Assembly: GCA_963817855.1 (NCBI GenBank)
Contig: CAWFQA010000004.1
Location: forward strand, 124,001 to 188,000
Length of the DNA: 64,000 nucleotides
Reading direction: 5' to 3'
From: JAKAAZ01 sp963817855
GTDB lineage: Bacteria; Acidobacteriota; Terriglobia; Terriglobales; Acidobacteriaceae
Positions 52,176 to 60,721 of this stretch are shown here, piece by piece. Below the pieces are notes generated by a model that worked only from the letters and a program-made list of their open reading frames with translations, was not told the origin of the DNA and made no database searches. Both the position numbers and the translations under genes were made by a program. How positions within the stretch are numbered: the stretch's first letter is position 1; every line of letters starts with the position of its first letter.

Positions 52176-55100
52176 ATGAAGTTGTGGCTTCTACTGTTTG
52201 CAATGGTGATGCCCTTGGGTTTGCCGCAATGCCATGCGGCCGATGTCGCCGCGAAGACGGCAATGTCGTCTGCGATCACGGTGACGGAGGGCGAGATCAC
52301 CATCCCCACATACGAACAGGTGGGCAGATATATGCAGCCGCCACTATTCAACGATTCGACGATGACCGGACTGTATCCATTCACCACCTATAAGAGGCAA
52401 TTTAAAGAAGGCAGCCCATTCCCCGAAAAGTATCAGGCCGTCTTTGTTGACAGTCGGTATTTCAAGCTGACCTATATCCCGGAACTGGGCGGTCGGTTCT
52501 TCTCTGTCTATGACAAAGTGCATCATCGACAGATGTTTTATCGAAACGATGTGATCAAGCCAACCCAGTTCAACCCGCGCTTTACCTGGCCGCAGTCTGG
52601 CATTGAACTGACCGGCCCTTACGACGCCCACTCCCTCACCTGGAAGGGCGAACCCTATTGGTCGCACACCATCCTGAAGCATAAGGATGGCAGCGTCTCG
52701 GTGCTGTTGGGCGAAGAGGATGCGTTCTACCACATGGACGTGACCTATACCGCGACGCTCTATCCCAATGTCGACGCGATGGAGATCATCACATTTTGCT
52801 ACAACGGCACCGATGGGCAAAAGCCGCAGATGTTGTGGTCGAATGCAGCTTTTCCGGTTACGCCTAAAACGCGCTTTCTGTATCCCATGACGCAAACTGT
52901 GGGCCACACCACCGGCGTGGTTTCTCCATGGCCTATCTATAACGGAGTGGACCTGAGCTGGGCGCATAACAATATGCACATGCTGGGCGTGTTCGGCATC
53001 GACAGCTTCGACAACTACGGCGGCTCGTATGAGTTTGATCACGACTACGGAGTTTTTCGCTACGCTGACCGCCGCGTTGTTCAGGGTATGAAGATGTGGA
53101 CGTTCGGCTTTGGTCGTGGTTCATCGGAAGTGGAGCACAGCTATACCGACAAGGCCGGCCCGTATTTCGAAGCGCAAAGCGGCCGCATGGTGTGGGACGG
53201 GCACTATGAATGGGTGTATCCGCACGAAGTGGAACAGTGGCATGAATGGTGGATTCCGGTGGCCGGAATCAACGGCCTGACCACCATGAGCAAAGAGGTC
53301 GCGTTGAATGTGGATGTGCAGCAGGGCTCGACCGGCGAGAAATCATCGATTGAGCTGGCGCTGTCGCCTGTGGTTCCAATCCAGAATGCCAAGCTGGTGG
53401 TGAAAGCTGCCAGCGGGGAACTGCTGAACGCGACTGTGAACCTGATCCCGGGAACCCCGGTCAAGAAGACCGTCGACAATGTCGGCGCTGCCGATCTTGC
53501 ATCGCTGAACGTGCAGGTACTGGGACCGGATGGGAAGCTGCTTCTGGCATACACCAAGCCCACTACTCCGCCGGGCGGAGACATCACTCCATTTGCCAAG
53601 GACCTGAAGGCCGCGCCCATTCCCCTGGACAAAATGACAGCCGAACAATTGGTTCTGGCAGCAGAGTTCAAGCAAAAGGACCTGAATACGGACGAGGCTG
53701 AGACGCTGGCCAAGCTGGCGCTGAAGCGGGATCCGGGTTACTCCGTCGCGCACCAGTTGCTGGGTGTCTTGGAGTACAACCAGCACCATTATCAGCAGGC
53801 GGTGGATCAATTTCAGCAAGCCGTGAATCGCAACCCGTACGCGTCGGAATCCTGGTACTATCTGGCGATCTGCCAGCTGAAAATTGGACAGCAGAAGCAG
53901 GCCGAACGAAATTTCTACTACATCTGGCCCGATAGCGTGTACTACGGCCCGCGCGAATATCAATTAGGCCTGCTGAATTTTCTACGGCACGACGATGCGG
54001 CAGCAGCGCAGCATCTCGCGGGGGCGATCAATTCCAACGGCAAAGACCTGAAGGCGCGGCTCGTGCTGGCGATGACGTTGCGCGATCAAGGAAATAATGC
54101 CGGCGCGCTGGAGCAACTTTCCAAAGTGGAGGTGATCGATCCCGCCGATCGCGTAGTGCAGGCGGAACGGTATTTTCTGACGGGCGATGCAGCTGCGAAA
54201 GCAAAGCTACTGGACCTGATGGGCGAGCAGTCAGAAAGCGCGATCGAGGTGTCGATTTTCTATAGCTCGCTGGAGCGGTGGAAAGATGCGGCTGCAGTGC
54301 TGAAGTTGGTCGAGCCTCCACATAACAAAGATCCATGGGGAACGCCGCCGATTTATTACTATGCGCTGGCGTACGACTTAAAACAAGCGGGCGAGACTTC
54401 GGCCGTAACGGAATATCGCAAGAAGGCGCAGGCGGCGGCTGGAATTGTCGAACGCTTCCCCTATCGCGCAGAGATGGAAGCACCGCTGGCCGACGCCGTG
54501 AAAGACAACCCGAATGATACGGCCGCGCGGTACGACCTGGCTTGTCTGCTGTATTATCGCGGACACAAGACGGAGGCCATTCAGCAGTGGCAGGCCATCA
54601 ACCAGATCAATCCGTCCGACTTCGCCGCGCGGCTCGCGCTAGGATTGGCCTACGAGGAAGATGGAAAGCTCGAGGCCGCGGTTCCGGAATTGCAGAAGGC
54701 GGTCGCGTTGAATCCGGAGAGCGCCGAGACGCTGGATGATCTTTCGGATCTCTACGCGCGCACTGGCAAGTTCGACGAGCAAGTGGCGCTGTTGCAAAAA
54801 GCTGTTGCACGCAACCCGAAGAATGACCATCTGGTTGAGGGATTGTTGACGGCCTATTTAATCCAGGGAAAGTTCCAGGCGGCGCAGGACATCATCGATG
54901 ATCACACGTTCCTTCCTGTTCACCGGACCTACACCTTGCGCGACGAGTTCCGTGAGCTGAAATACGGTCAGGGCGCGCAGGCTTTCAATAAGGGGAACTA
55001 CGAGGAGGCGCTCAACTTTTTCCAGTCTGCGCTCAAGCCGCCTCCGTCGCTGGGCATGGATGACTTCGAACTGCAGTCGGCGCCGCGAATTTATTACTAC

Positions 55101-55430
55101 ATCGGCCGCACCTACGATGCCATGGGCAAGAAGCAGGAAGCCGAACAGGCCTACAAAGACAGCGTCCGGGGGGTGGAACAACTGACCGGAGGCGATAGCG
55201 ACAGTTACAATCCGGAGAACTTTTTTATGATGTTCTCATTGAATCGCCTCGGGCGTCAGAAGGAAGCGGAAGCCATGGTGAAGCAGTTCCAGACCGTGGC
55301 GGAGTCGCGGCATGAGTCCGCCGATCCGATGTATCGAGCCCAGTCGTACTACTTGCAGGCTTTGGTAGATGCATATAACGGCAACATGGATGACGGCCCA
55401 CAAGTTGATGGCGCAGGCAGTGCAAATTGA
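52176..55430 (+). CDS. secreted DUF5107-TPR protein (copy B), 3' end frame-broken
   Basis: Paralogue of DUF5107 copy A. Signal peptide MKLWLLLFAMVMPLGLPQCHA, then DUF5107 (EGEITIPTYEQVG, IPELGGRFFSVYDKVHHRQ, GVDLSWAHNNMHMLGVFG) and, from about residue 525, TPR repeats (LALKRDPGYSVAHQLLGVL, QFQQAVNRNPYASESWYYLA). I start at ATG 52176, the start of the signal peptide; the frame is open to TTG 52065. The given frame stops at 55430 after NMDDGPQV. One surplus G in GG (55395-55396) has shifted it, and without it the protein continues as AHKLMAQAVQIEPD to 55506 (ending VASH), the natural TPR end. It begins a long plus-strand run of secreted proteins reaching the window end. Confidence 0.85.
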   Translation: MKLWLLLFAMVMPLGLPQCHAADVAAKTAMSSAITVTEGEITIPTYEQVGRYMQPPLFNDSTMTGLYPFTTYKRQFKEGSPFPEKYQAVFVDSRYFKLTYIPELGGRFFSVYDKVHHRQMFYRNDVIKPTQFNPRFTWPQSGIELTGPYDAHSLTWKGEPYWSHTILKHKDGSVSVLLGEEDAFYHMDVTYTATLYPNVDAMEIITFCYNGTDGQKPQMLWSNAAFPVTPKTRFLYPMTQTVGHTTGVVSPWPIYNGVDLSWAHNNMHMLGVFGIDSFDNYGGSYEFDHDYGVFRYADRRVVQGMKMWTFGFGRGSSEVEHSYTDKAGPYFEAQSGRMVWDGHYEWVYPHEVEQWHEWWIPVAGINGLTTMSKEVALNVDVQQGSTGEKSSIELALSPVVPIQNAKLVVKAASGELLNATVNLIPGTPVKKTVDNVGAADLASLNVQVLGPDGKLLLAYTKPTTPPGGDITPFAKDLKAAPIPLDKMTAEQLVLAAEFKQKDLNTDEAETLAKLALKRDPGYSVAHQLLGVLEYNQHHYQQAVDQFQQAVNRNPYASESWYYLAICQLKIGQQKQAERNFYYIWPDSVYYGPREYQLGLLNFLRHDDAAAAQHLAGAINSNGKDLKARLVLAMTLRDQGNNAGALEQLSKVEVIDPADRVVQAERYFLTGDAAAKAKLLDLMGEQSESAIEVSIFYSSLERWKDAAAVLKLVEPPHNKDPWGTPPIYYYALAYDLKQAGETSAVTEYRKKAQAAAGIVERFPYRAEMEAPLADAVKDNPNDTAARYDLACLLYYRGHKTEAIQQWQAINQINPSDFAARLALGLAYEEDGKLEAAVPELQKAVALNPESAETLDDLSDLYARTGKFDEQVALLQKAVARNPKNDHLVEGLLTAYLIQGKFQAAQDIIDDHTFLPVHRTYTLRDEFRELKYGQGAQAFNKGNYEEALNFFQSALKPPPSLGMDDFELQSAPRIYYYIGRTYDAMGKKQEAEQAYKDSVRGVEQLTGGDSDSYNPENFFMMFSLNRLGRQKEAEAMVKQFQTVAESRHESADPMYRAQSYYLQALVDAYNGNMDDGPQVDGAGSAN

Positions 55431-55625
55431 GCCGGATTACATTGGACCGCGCTTCGAGTTGCGAGGCGATGCGATCGATCCCACGAAAGACGTGGCGAGT
55501 CACTAGCCTTTCGTATTCTGTGGGGAGCGGAACACCGCTCTCTCACTCGCAGGTTTTTGTAGAAGCGATTCGCGGCTGCACGTGGAATCAACGTTGCGGA
55601 GCGTTTCTGCCCGGAGAACACTAGC

Positions 55626-57428
55626 ATGAGGAAATTCAGTGCAAGTGTATGGTTGCTGCTCGTTGTATGCCTTGGTTGTTGCCGGGCATCCGACTTGTTG
55701 GTCGCTTCGGCCTATCACCGGCCCGATCCGTTCGGAAGCTTCGTTGCCAGCGATCTTGTGGGGGCAAGCTGGAGTAAATCGATTCAACTTACTTCCGCGC
55801 GCGGCGGCTACGTTTCGTTTCAACTTGTCGTCAAGTCGGATACTGCCTGCAGCCATTGCAAGCTTTCCATTGAATCTACTCGGCCAGTAGATGTTTATCG
55901 CGAGTGGTTCCACTTCAACACGCCCGACAAGCATTACTACCCGGACGCGCTGATTCCGATCCATCTTCCGTTCAGCTTCCAAATGCCCGATCCTGAAAAT
56001 GCAGTTCAAGGCCAGAAAGTGCGCGCGTTCTGGGTGGATGTTTGGATTGCCGCGGACACCAAACCGGGCGAGTACCATGGCCGCGCTCGACTCAATGACG
56101 GCTCCGCGCGCAAGACTGTTTCGTTCACGATTTCCGTATCGGCCGCGCAAATTCCGGCACAGGACGTCCTCGATATGGATTCGAATTCCTACGGCGATGG
56201 CTGGCTGCAAGCGCAATATCCGAAAGCGCTCGCGGGATCGGGCCGTGCCAAGGAAGACCAACAGTTTCACTTGATTCAGCAGTATTATCGGTTGTTTTAC
56301 GAGAACCGCGGCATCTATCACGTGCTCGGATACGGTCATTCTGGATATGTCGATCCAGGGTTTGCGCCGGAAATGGCGGGGACGGGCAAAGAGAAGCATA
56401 TTGCCAGCTGGGATAAGTTCGATCGGCTGTTTGGGCCAGTGTTAGATGGGTCTGCCTTCAACCACACGCGGCGCGGCCCACACCCGATTCCGTTCATGTA
56501 CATGCCTATCAATCCGGAGTGGCCGGCGAATTATTTGTGGTGGGGCGAGCCGGGATATCAGACGGAATTTACGAATGTCGTGGGAGAAATGGAACGCCAC
56601 TTCCGCGAAAAGAGCTGGACAAACACCCGGTTTGAAGTGTTCTTCAATCAAAAGAAACGCTACAAGGGCTTTGAGTGGGACGGGGATGAAGTACGTTTCC
56701 CCAAGGACGACGCGTACTTTCTCCTCTATCACGACCTGCTGATGAACTCGTTGCCCAAAACGACTCCCGTCCACTTTGTCATGCGCGCGGATACCAGTTG
56801 GACCATGCAGCAACAGATGCACAGCCTGAAAGGCGTCATCGGATTATGGTGCGCCAGCGGCGGAATGTTCACCTGGTATCAGGATGAACTGCCCGCGCTG
56901 AAACAGCAGGGAGACATCGTTTGGATCTACGGAGGAACGCCGCCGGTTCAGGATGTATCCTCTTCGATCGCATCCGATCCACTGCGCGCTTGGATCTTCG
57001 GTGTCGATGGCTTCGTACGTTGGCTGGCGGTCAGCCCGGGACCCCATCCATTCCAGGCGCTCTCGAATGGCGGCTCGGAGACGCTTGCGTATTCCGGCGA
57101 GCGCTTCGGAATCGAAGGACCAATTCCGAGCATTCGATTGAAATTGCAGCGAAACACAGTTCAAGACCTCGACCTGCTAGAGGAGGAGGCGAAGCAAGGC
57201 TCTCGCGAAGCCATCCAGGAAGAGGTTGTCGGGTTATTTGACAATACCAAGCTTTCGCAGTGGAAGCACTCACCTTCACCTCCGCCTCCCGGAAAGCCGG
57301 TCGATTGGACCAATGCCGACATCGGTGACGCATTGAAACCGTACGATGCGCAGTTTCCAATTCCACAGCCGGATGCCTGGCAGCGTGTCCACGACTTTGC
57401 CGTGAAGCAGGCTGGGAGGAAGCCATGA
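55626..57428 (+). CDS. secreted DUF4091-type (GH123-like) protein
   Basis: A 600-residue exported protein with the DUF4091 glycoside-hydrolase-like fold. An N-terminal signal (ASVWLLLVVCLGCCRASD) and a beta domain (DLVGASWSKSIQLTSARGGY) precede the TIM barrel. The barrel has HPIPFMYMPINPEWPANYLW, FEVFFNQKKRYKGFEWDGDE and IGLWCASGGMFTWYQDELPA. DUF4091 proteins resemble GH123 N-acetyl-beta-galactosaminidases, but the true activity of this branch is unclear. A ribosome site (GGAGAA) lies before the ATG. It is coupled to the next gene by a four-base overlap (ATGA at 57425), and so is probably translated with it. Confidence 0.85.
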   Translation: MRKFSASVWLLLVVCLGCCRASDLLVASAYHRPDPFGSFVASDLVGASWSKSIQLTSARGGYVSFQLVVKSDTACSHCKLSIESTRPVDVYREWFHFNTPDKHYYPDALIPIHLPFSFQMPDPENAVQGQKVRAFWVDVWIAADTKPGEYHGRARLNDGSARKTVSFTISVSAAQIPAQDVLDMDSNSYGDGWLQAQYPKALAGSGRAKEDQQFHLIQQYYRLFYENRGIYHVLGYGHSGYVDPGFAPEMAGTGKEKHIASWDKFDRLFGPVLDGSAFNHTRRGPHPIPFMYMPINPEWPANYLWWGEPGYQTEFTNVVGEMERHFREKSWTNTRFEVFFNQKKRYKGFEWDGDEVRFPKDDAYFLLYHDLLMNSLPKTTPVHFVMRADTSWTMQQQMHSLKGVIGLWCASGGMFTWYQDELPALKQQGDIVWIYGGTPPVQDVSSSIASDPLRAWIFGVDGFVRWLAVSPGPHPFQALSNGGSETLAYSGERFGIEGPIPSIRLKLQRNTVQDLDLLEEEAKQGSREAIQEEVVGLFDNTKLSQWKHSPSPPPPGKPVDWTNADIGDALKPYDAQFPIPQPDAWQRVHDFAVKQAGRKP

Positions 57429-58030
57429 AACTCGCGGTCTTGATTCTAGCCGGTTGCCAACTCGCATTCATGTTAGCGTGCGGCGGTACGGCTGCGGTCG
57501 CCCAGACGGTTTCGTCCTCGCCGGCAAATACGGCCGAGCAAAAGCGAGACTTGCAAGAGATTGCCCGCGTGGCGACAGTGATGGTCGATGGCGATGTATG
57601 TCAGCACATTGTGACGCAGCGCGCGCTGCAGCATATGCTGCATTCGGATCCCCGCGATAATTGGCAGGCTGGCGATAACTACGATGTGCATGCCGCCCCG
57701 TTCATCCATACGAAAAAGACGCTGATACGGTTGTCGATGCTGGCGCCCTATCCGGTCGATGTGAATCTGTGGATGCCGGTTCCAACCACGCAGGATATTC
57801 AGGTTGTGATTCGCAATAAATATGATCTGAGCCAATTCTGGAATGGGGCACTGGAACAGCCGATGCCGCCGGAAATGCGCGAAGTTCTGCAAAGTGGAAA
57901 AACACTGACGGTTCAAAAATCGTCAGAAATGATTTCAGTGCTGGCACCGGTGCGCAACAGCTTGAACGAGATTGTTGGGTTGGTCGAAGTGGTCAGCAGC
58001 ACCGCTCCGCCTCGGCACGACGAACAATGA
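57425..58030 (+). CDS. small secreted Cache-like domain protein
   Basis: A 201-residue exported protein of unknown function. The start has a hydrophobic signal (LAVLILAGCQLAFMLACGG) with possible lipoprotein or Sec cleavage at AVAQ. The middle has the DVHAAPFIHTKKTLIRLSML and MPVPTTQDIQVVIRNKY stretches. The end (EMISVLAPVRNSLNEIVGLV) resembles the closing strand of periplasmic PAS/Cache sensor domains. No transmembrane segment or signalling domain follows, so it may be a stand-alone binding protein. It is linked by ATGA overlaps to the DUF4091 gene before it and the GH42-like gene after it. Confidence 0.7.
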   Translation: MKLAVLILAGCQLAFMLACGGTAAVAQTVSSSPANTAEQKRDLQEIARVATVMVDGDVCQHIVTQRALQHMLHSDPRDNWQAGDNYDVHAAPFIHTKKTLIRLSMLAPYPVDVNLWMPVPTTQDIQVVIRNKYDLSQFWNGALEQPMPPEMREVLQSGKTLTVQKSSEMISVLAPVRNSLNEIVGLVEVVSSTAPPRHDEQ

Positions 58031-58050
58031 TGAGAATTTTGAGGAGACCA

Positions 58051-60690
58051 ATGGTGAACTGGATGAAGAAAGTTCTGACGATTTCGGCTGCAGTAATGAC
58101 AATGGCTCTCGCGGTTCCTCCGGCGTCGGCCGCCACCCAACCAGTAAACACATCGGGCGATGCCATTAAGCCATCAAAGCTCATTTTGCCGTCGGTCGTG
58201 CTGCCGCGAACAGGCGAAGTTCCGGTGATTTATGACCTGAGCCAGGGATTTACCGGACATGCAGACCTACATCTCATCTGGACCGACAGCCTGGGCCGGG
58301 TGGTCGAGGACAAAACAATACCGGCGGATTTGCTGGACGAAACGCAGATCACCTTTCAGATCAATCTGGCAGATGCAATCGCAATGAGAAACCACCTGGA
58401 AGCGGATCTTTCTCTGAACGGAAAGGACGTCAAGGGCGCGCCTTACGCGAGGCAGGAAAAGGCGGAGATTGACTTTGTTGCGCAGCCGCCTTTTACCGGG
58501 TGGAAAGATTACGTCATCATGATGTGGCAGAATTACCCGGAAAATCTTATTCCCGGCCTGCAAAAATTGGGGGTCAACGGAGCGACCTATTCGAGCCGTA
58601 ATATTGCGTTGCCGGATTTTCTGATCAACAACAACATGCGCTGGTATTCGGAAAGCCTGGCGACCGATTACTATTCCGAATATCACCGGTGGCGTCCGGA
58701 TCGCGCGGTCGGCTGGTCGTTCATCCAGGCCAAGAAGCTGTATCAGGAACACCCGGATAGCCTGGTGGCTTTCAAGCGGCACCCCAGCTTCTGGGATCCT
58801 TACTGGCGTCAGATGATTCACGATCGCGGGCTTGCGACGGCGGAGCGCCTGGCTCCCTATCGGCCTTATTTCTACAGCCTGGCGGATGAATCGGGTATTG
58901 CCGAGTTGGAGGCGCAATGGGACTTCGATTTCTCCGATGAATCGCTGGTGCCGATGCGGCGGTGGCTGCGGGCTCAATACGGCAGTCTGGGCGCGCTGAA
59001 TCAGGAGTGGGGCACGAACTTTACCGATTGGAATCTGGTGATGCCGCTCACCACGAATCAGGCCATGAAACAACCGGGCGACAATTTTGCCGCCTGGGCA
59101 GATTTCAAGAACTGGATGGACATCTCCTATGCCGATGCGCTGAAGATGGGCGCGGACTCCATTCGCGAGGGCGATCCGCATGCCTACGTGGCCGTCGGCG
59201 GTGGGCAGATGGCGGGATGGGGCGGATATGACTACGCGCGGATCACGAAGGCGCTGACCGCGATTGAGCCTTATGACATTGGAAGAAACGTCGATATCAT
59301 TCATTCGCTCAACCCGGCCATGCCCATCCTGAGCACAGGATTCGCCTCTGGACCGCAGGAGGAGCATCGGGTCTGGTACGAACTGCTGCACGGCAATCGC
59401 GGGCTAATTATCTGGGACCAGGATCATGCCTATGTACAGCCAGATGGACAGGCGGGTCCAAGGGGAGAAGCGGCCAGCAAATACTATAAAGAAATCCGGG
59501 ACGGAGAGGGTGCGCTGATCATCAACAGCCACCAAGTGAACAATCTGATCGCTATCCATTACTCACAGCCCAGCATGCGCACCCAGTGGATGCTGGAACG
59601 GCGTCCGGACGGTGACGCGTGGATGACCCGTAGTCCAGCTTACGAGCGGTCCAACAACAATTTCATGCGCCTGCGCATCTCTTGGAGCGAGTTGATTGAG
59701 GATGAGGGATTGCAACCGAATTTCATTTCCTACGATCAGGTGGAGAAGGGCAGATTGCTCAAGAGCGGCGACCATGTTGTGGTGCTTCCTGAATCGAGTT
59801 CGCTGTCGCCGGCGGAAGTGGAAGGGATTCGCGAGTTTGTTACCGCGGGCGGCGTTGCCATTGCGGTTGGAGTGCCCGGAACCTACGACCAGCACGGCAA
59901 GAAACTTCCGCAATCTTCGCTGGCGGACCTGTTTGGCGAGCCGCAGACCAACGACGTAAACGTGCATAATTACGGAAACGGGAAGGCGATCCTGCTGAAA
60001 ACAGATATCGTCAGCTATCTGCAGGACCGTCTGGAGGGTAAGGAGGGCCCGATTCACCAGGAGATCGAGGATCTTCTACGGTCGAATGGAGTCCGTCCGC
60101 AGTTTGCCGTAGAAGATGACAAGGGTCACTCGGTGGTAGGCATTGACGCCCACGTGTACGCCAATGGGGGAGTGAGAATCATTGCGCTGGAATCGAATCC
60201 GCAATTGCGCGTAAATGAATTGGGACCGCCGGATTTCCGTTCGAATTCCAGATTTTCCAAGCCCGTGACCGTCCATTTGCACCTGCCGAATGCGATGTAT
60301 GTATATGACACTCGTGCGCATCAAGCACTCGGACAGAAGAAAGAGTTGACGTTGGCGGTTGATCCAAATTCGCCCACAATCCTGGCGACGAGCGATACGC
60401 CGCTTCCGGAGATGCAGGTTTCAGTTCCGGAGCAAGTGCAGCGTGGCTCGGTCGCGAACATTGCAATCCATGCGCTGCCGGCTCAAGCAGACGTGAGTAT
60501 CTTCCATGTCGATGTTATCGATCCCAAGGGAAATCCCGTGCTGTACTACTCAGGCAACTTGATCGTCAAACATGGTGGGGGGATCAAGTCGATCCCGCTC
60601 GCCGTAAGCGATGCGGCGGGTAAGTGGACCGTGGTTGTCCGCGACATCTTAAGCGGGCAGGCGGTGACACAAACGATGAACGTGGAGTAA
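58051..60690 (+). CDS. secreted GH42-like glycosidase (copy B)
   Basis: Paralogue of the giant protein at 45497, about 879 residues. The ATG at 58051 is preceded by GAGGAG (58040-58045); ATG 58027 overlaps the previous stop. A Sec signal (MKKVLTISAAVMTMALAV) replaces the Tat signal of copy A. The barrel shows YFYSLADESGIAE (Glu280 in this numbering), QYGSLGALNQEWGTN and IWDQDHAYVQPDGQ. A trimerisation/GATase-like part (FVTAGGVAIAVGVPGTYDQH) and C-terminal beta domains follow. The two copies share order and key residues throughout, but not length. Substrate unknown. Confidence 0.85.
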   Translation: MVNWMKKVLTISAAVMTMALAVPPASAATQPVNTSGDAIKPSKLILPSVVLPRTGEVPVIYDLSQGFTGHADLHLIWTDSLGRVVEDKTIPADLLDETQITFQINLADAIAMRNHLEADLSLNGKDVKGAPYARQEKAEIDFVAQPPFTGWKDYVIMMWQNYPENLIPGLQKLGVNGATYSSRNIALPDFLINNNMRWYSESLATDYYSEYHRWRPDRAVGWSFIQAKKLYQEHPDSLVAFKRHPSFWDPYWRQMIHDRGLATAERLAPYRPYFYSLADESGIAELEAQWDFDFSDESLVPMRRWLRAQYGSLGALNQEWGTNFTDWNLVMPLTTNQAMKQPGDNFAAWADFKNWMDISYADALKMGADSIREGDPHAYVAVGGGQMAGWGGYDYARITKALTAIEPYDIGRNVDIIHSLNPAMPILSTGFASGPQEEHRVWYELLHGNRGLIIWDQDHAYVQPDGQAGPRGEAASKYYKEIRDGEGALIINSHQVNNLIAIHYSQPSMRTQWMLERRPDGDAWMTRSPAYERSNNNFMRLRISWSELIEDEGLQPNFISYDQVEKGRLLKSGDHVVVLPESSSLSPAEVEGIREFVTAGGVAIAVGVPGTYDQHGKKLPQSSLADLFGEPQTNDVNVHNYGNGKAILLKTDIVSYLQDRLEGKEGPIHQEIEDLLRSNGVRPQFAVEDDKGHSVVGIDAHVYANGGVRIIALESNPQLRVNELGPPDFRSNSRFSKPVTVHLHLPNAMYVYDTRAHQALGQKKELTLAVDPNSPTILATSDTPLPEMQVSVPEQVQRGSVANIAIHALPAQADVSIFHVDVIDPKGNPVLYYSGNLIVKHGGGIKSIPLAVSDAAGKWTVVVRDILSGQAVTQTMNVE

Positions 60691-60721
60691 TGAAAGCGCG
60701 TCTGCGAAAAGGAATCGATCG

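Noticed and set aside
55503..56399. 298-codon minus-strand ORF opposite the DUF4091 gene
   Set aside because: Antisense shadow of a conserved secreted protein.
58267..59391. 374-codon minus-strand ORF opposite GH42-like copy B
   Set aside because: Antisense shadow; no start signal and no domain.
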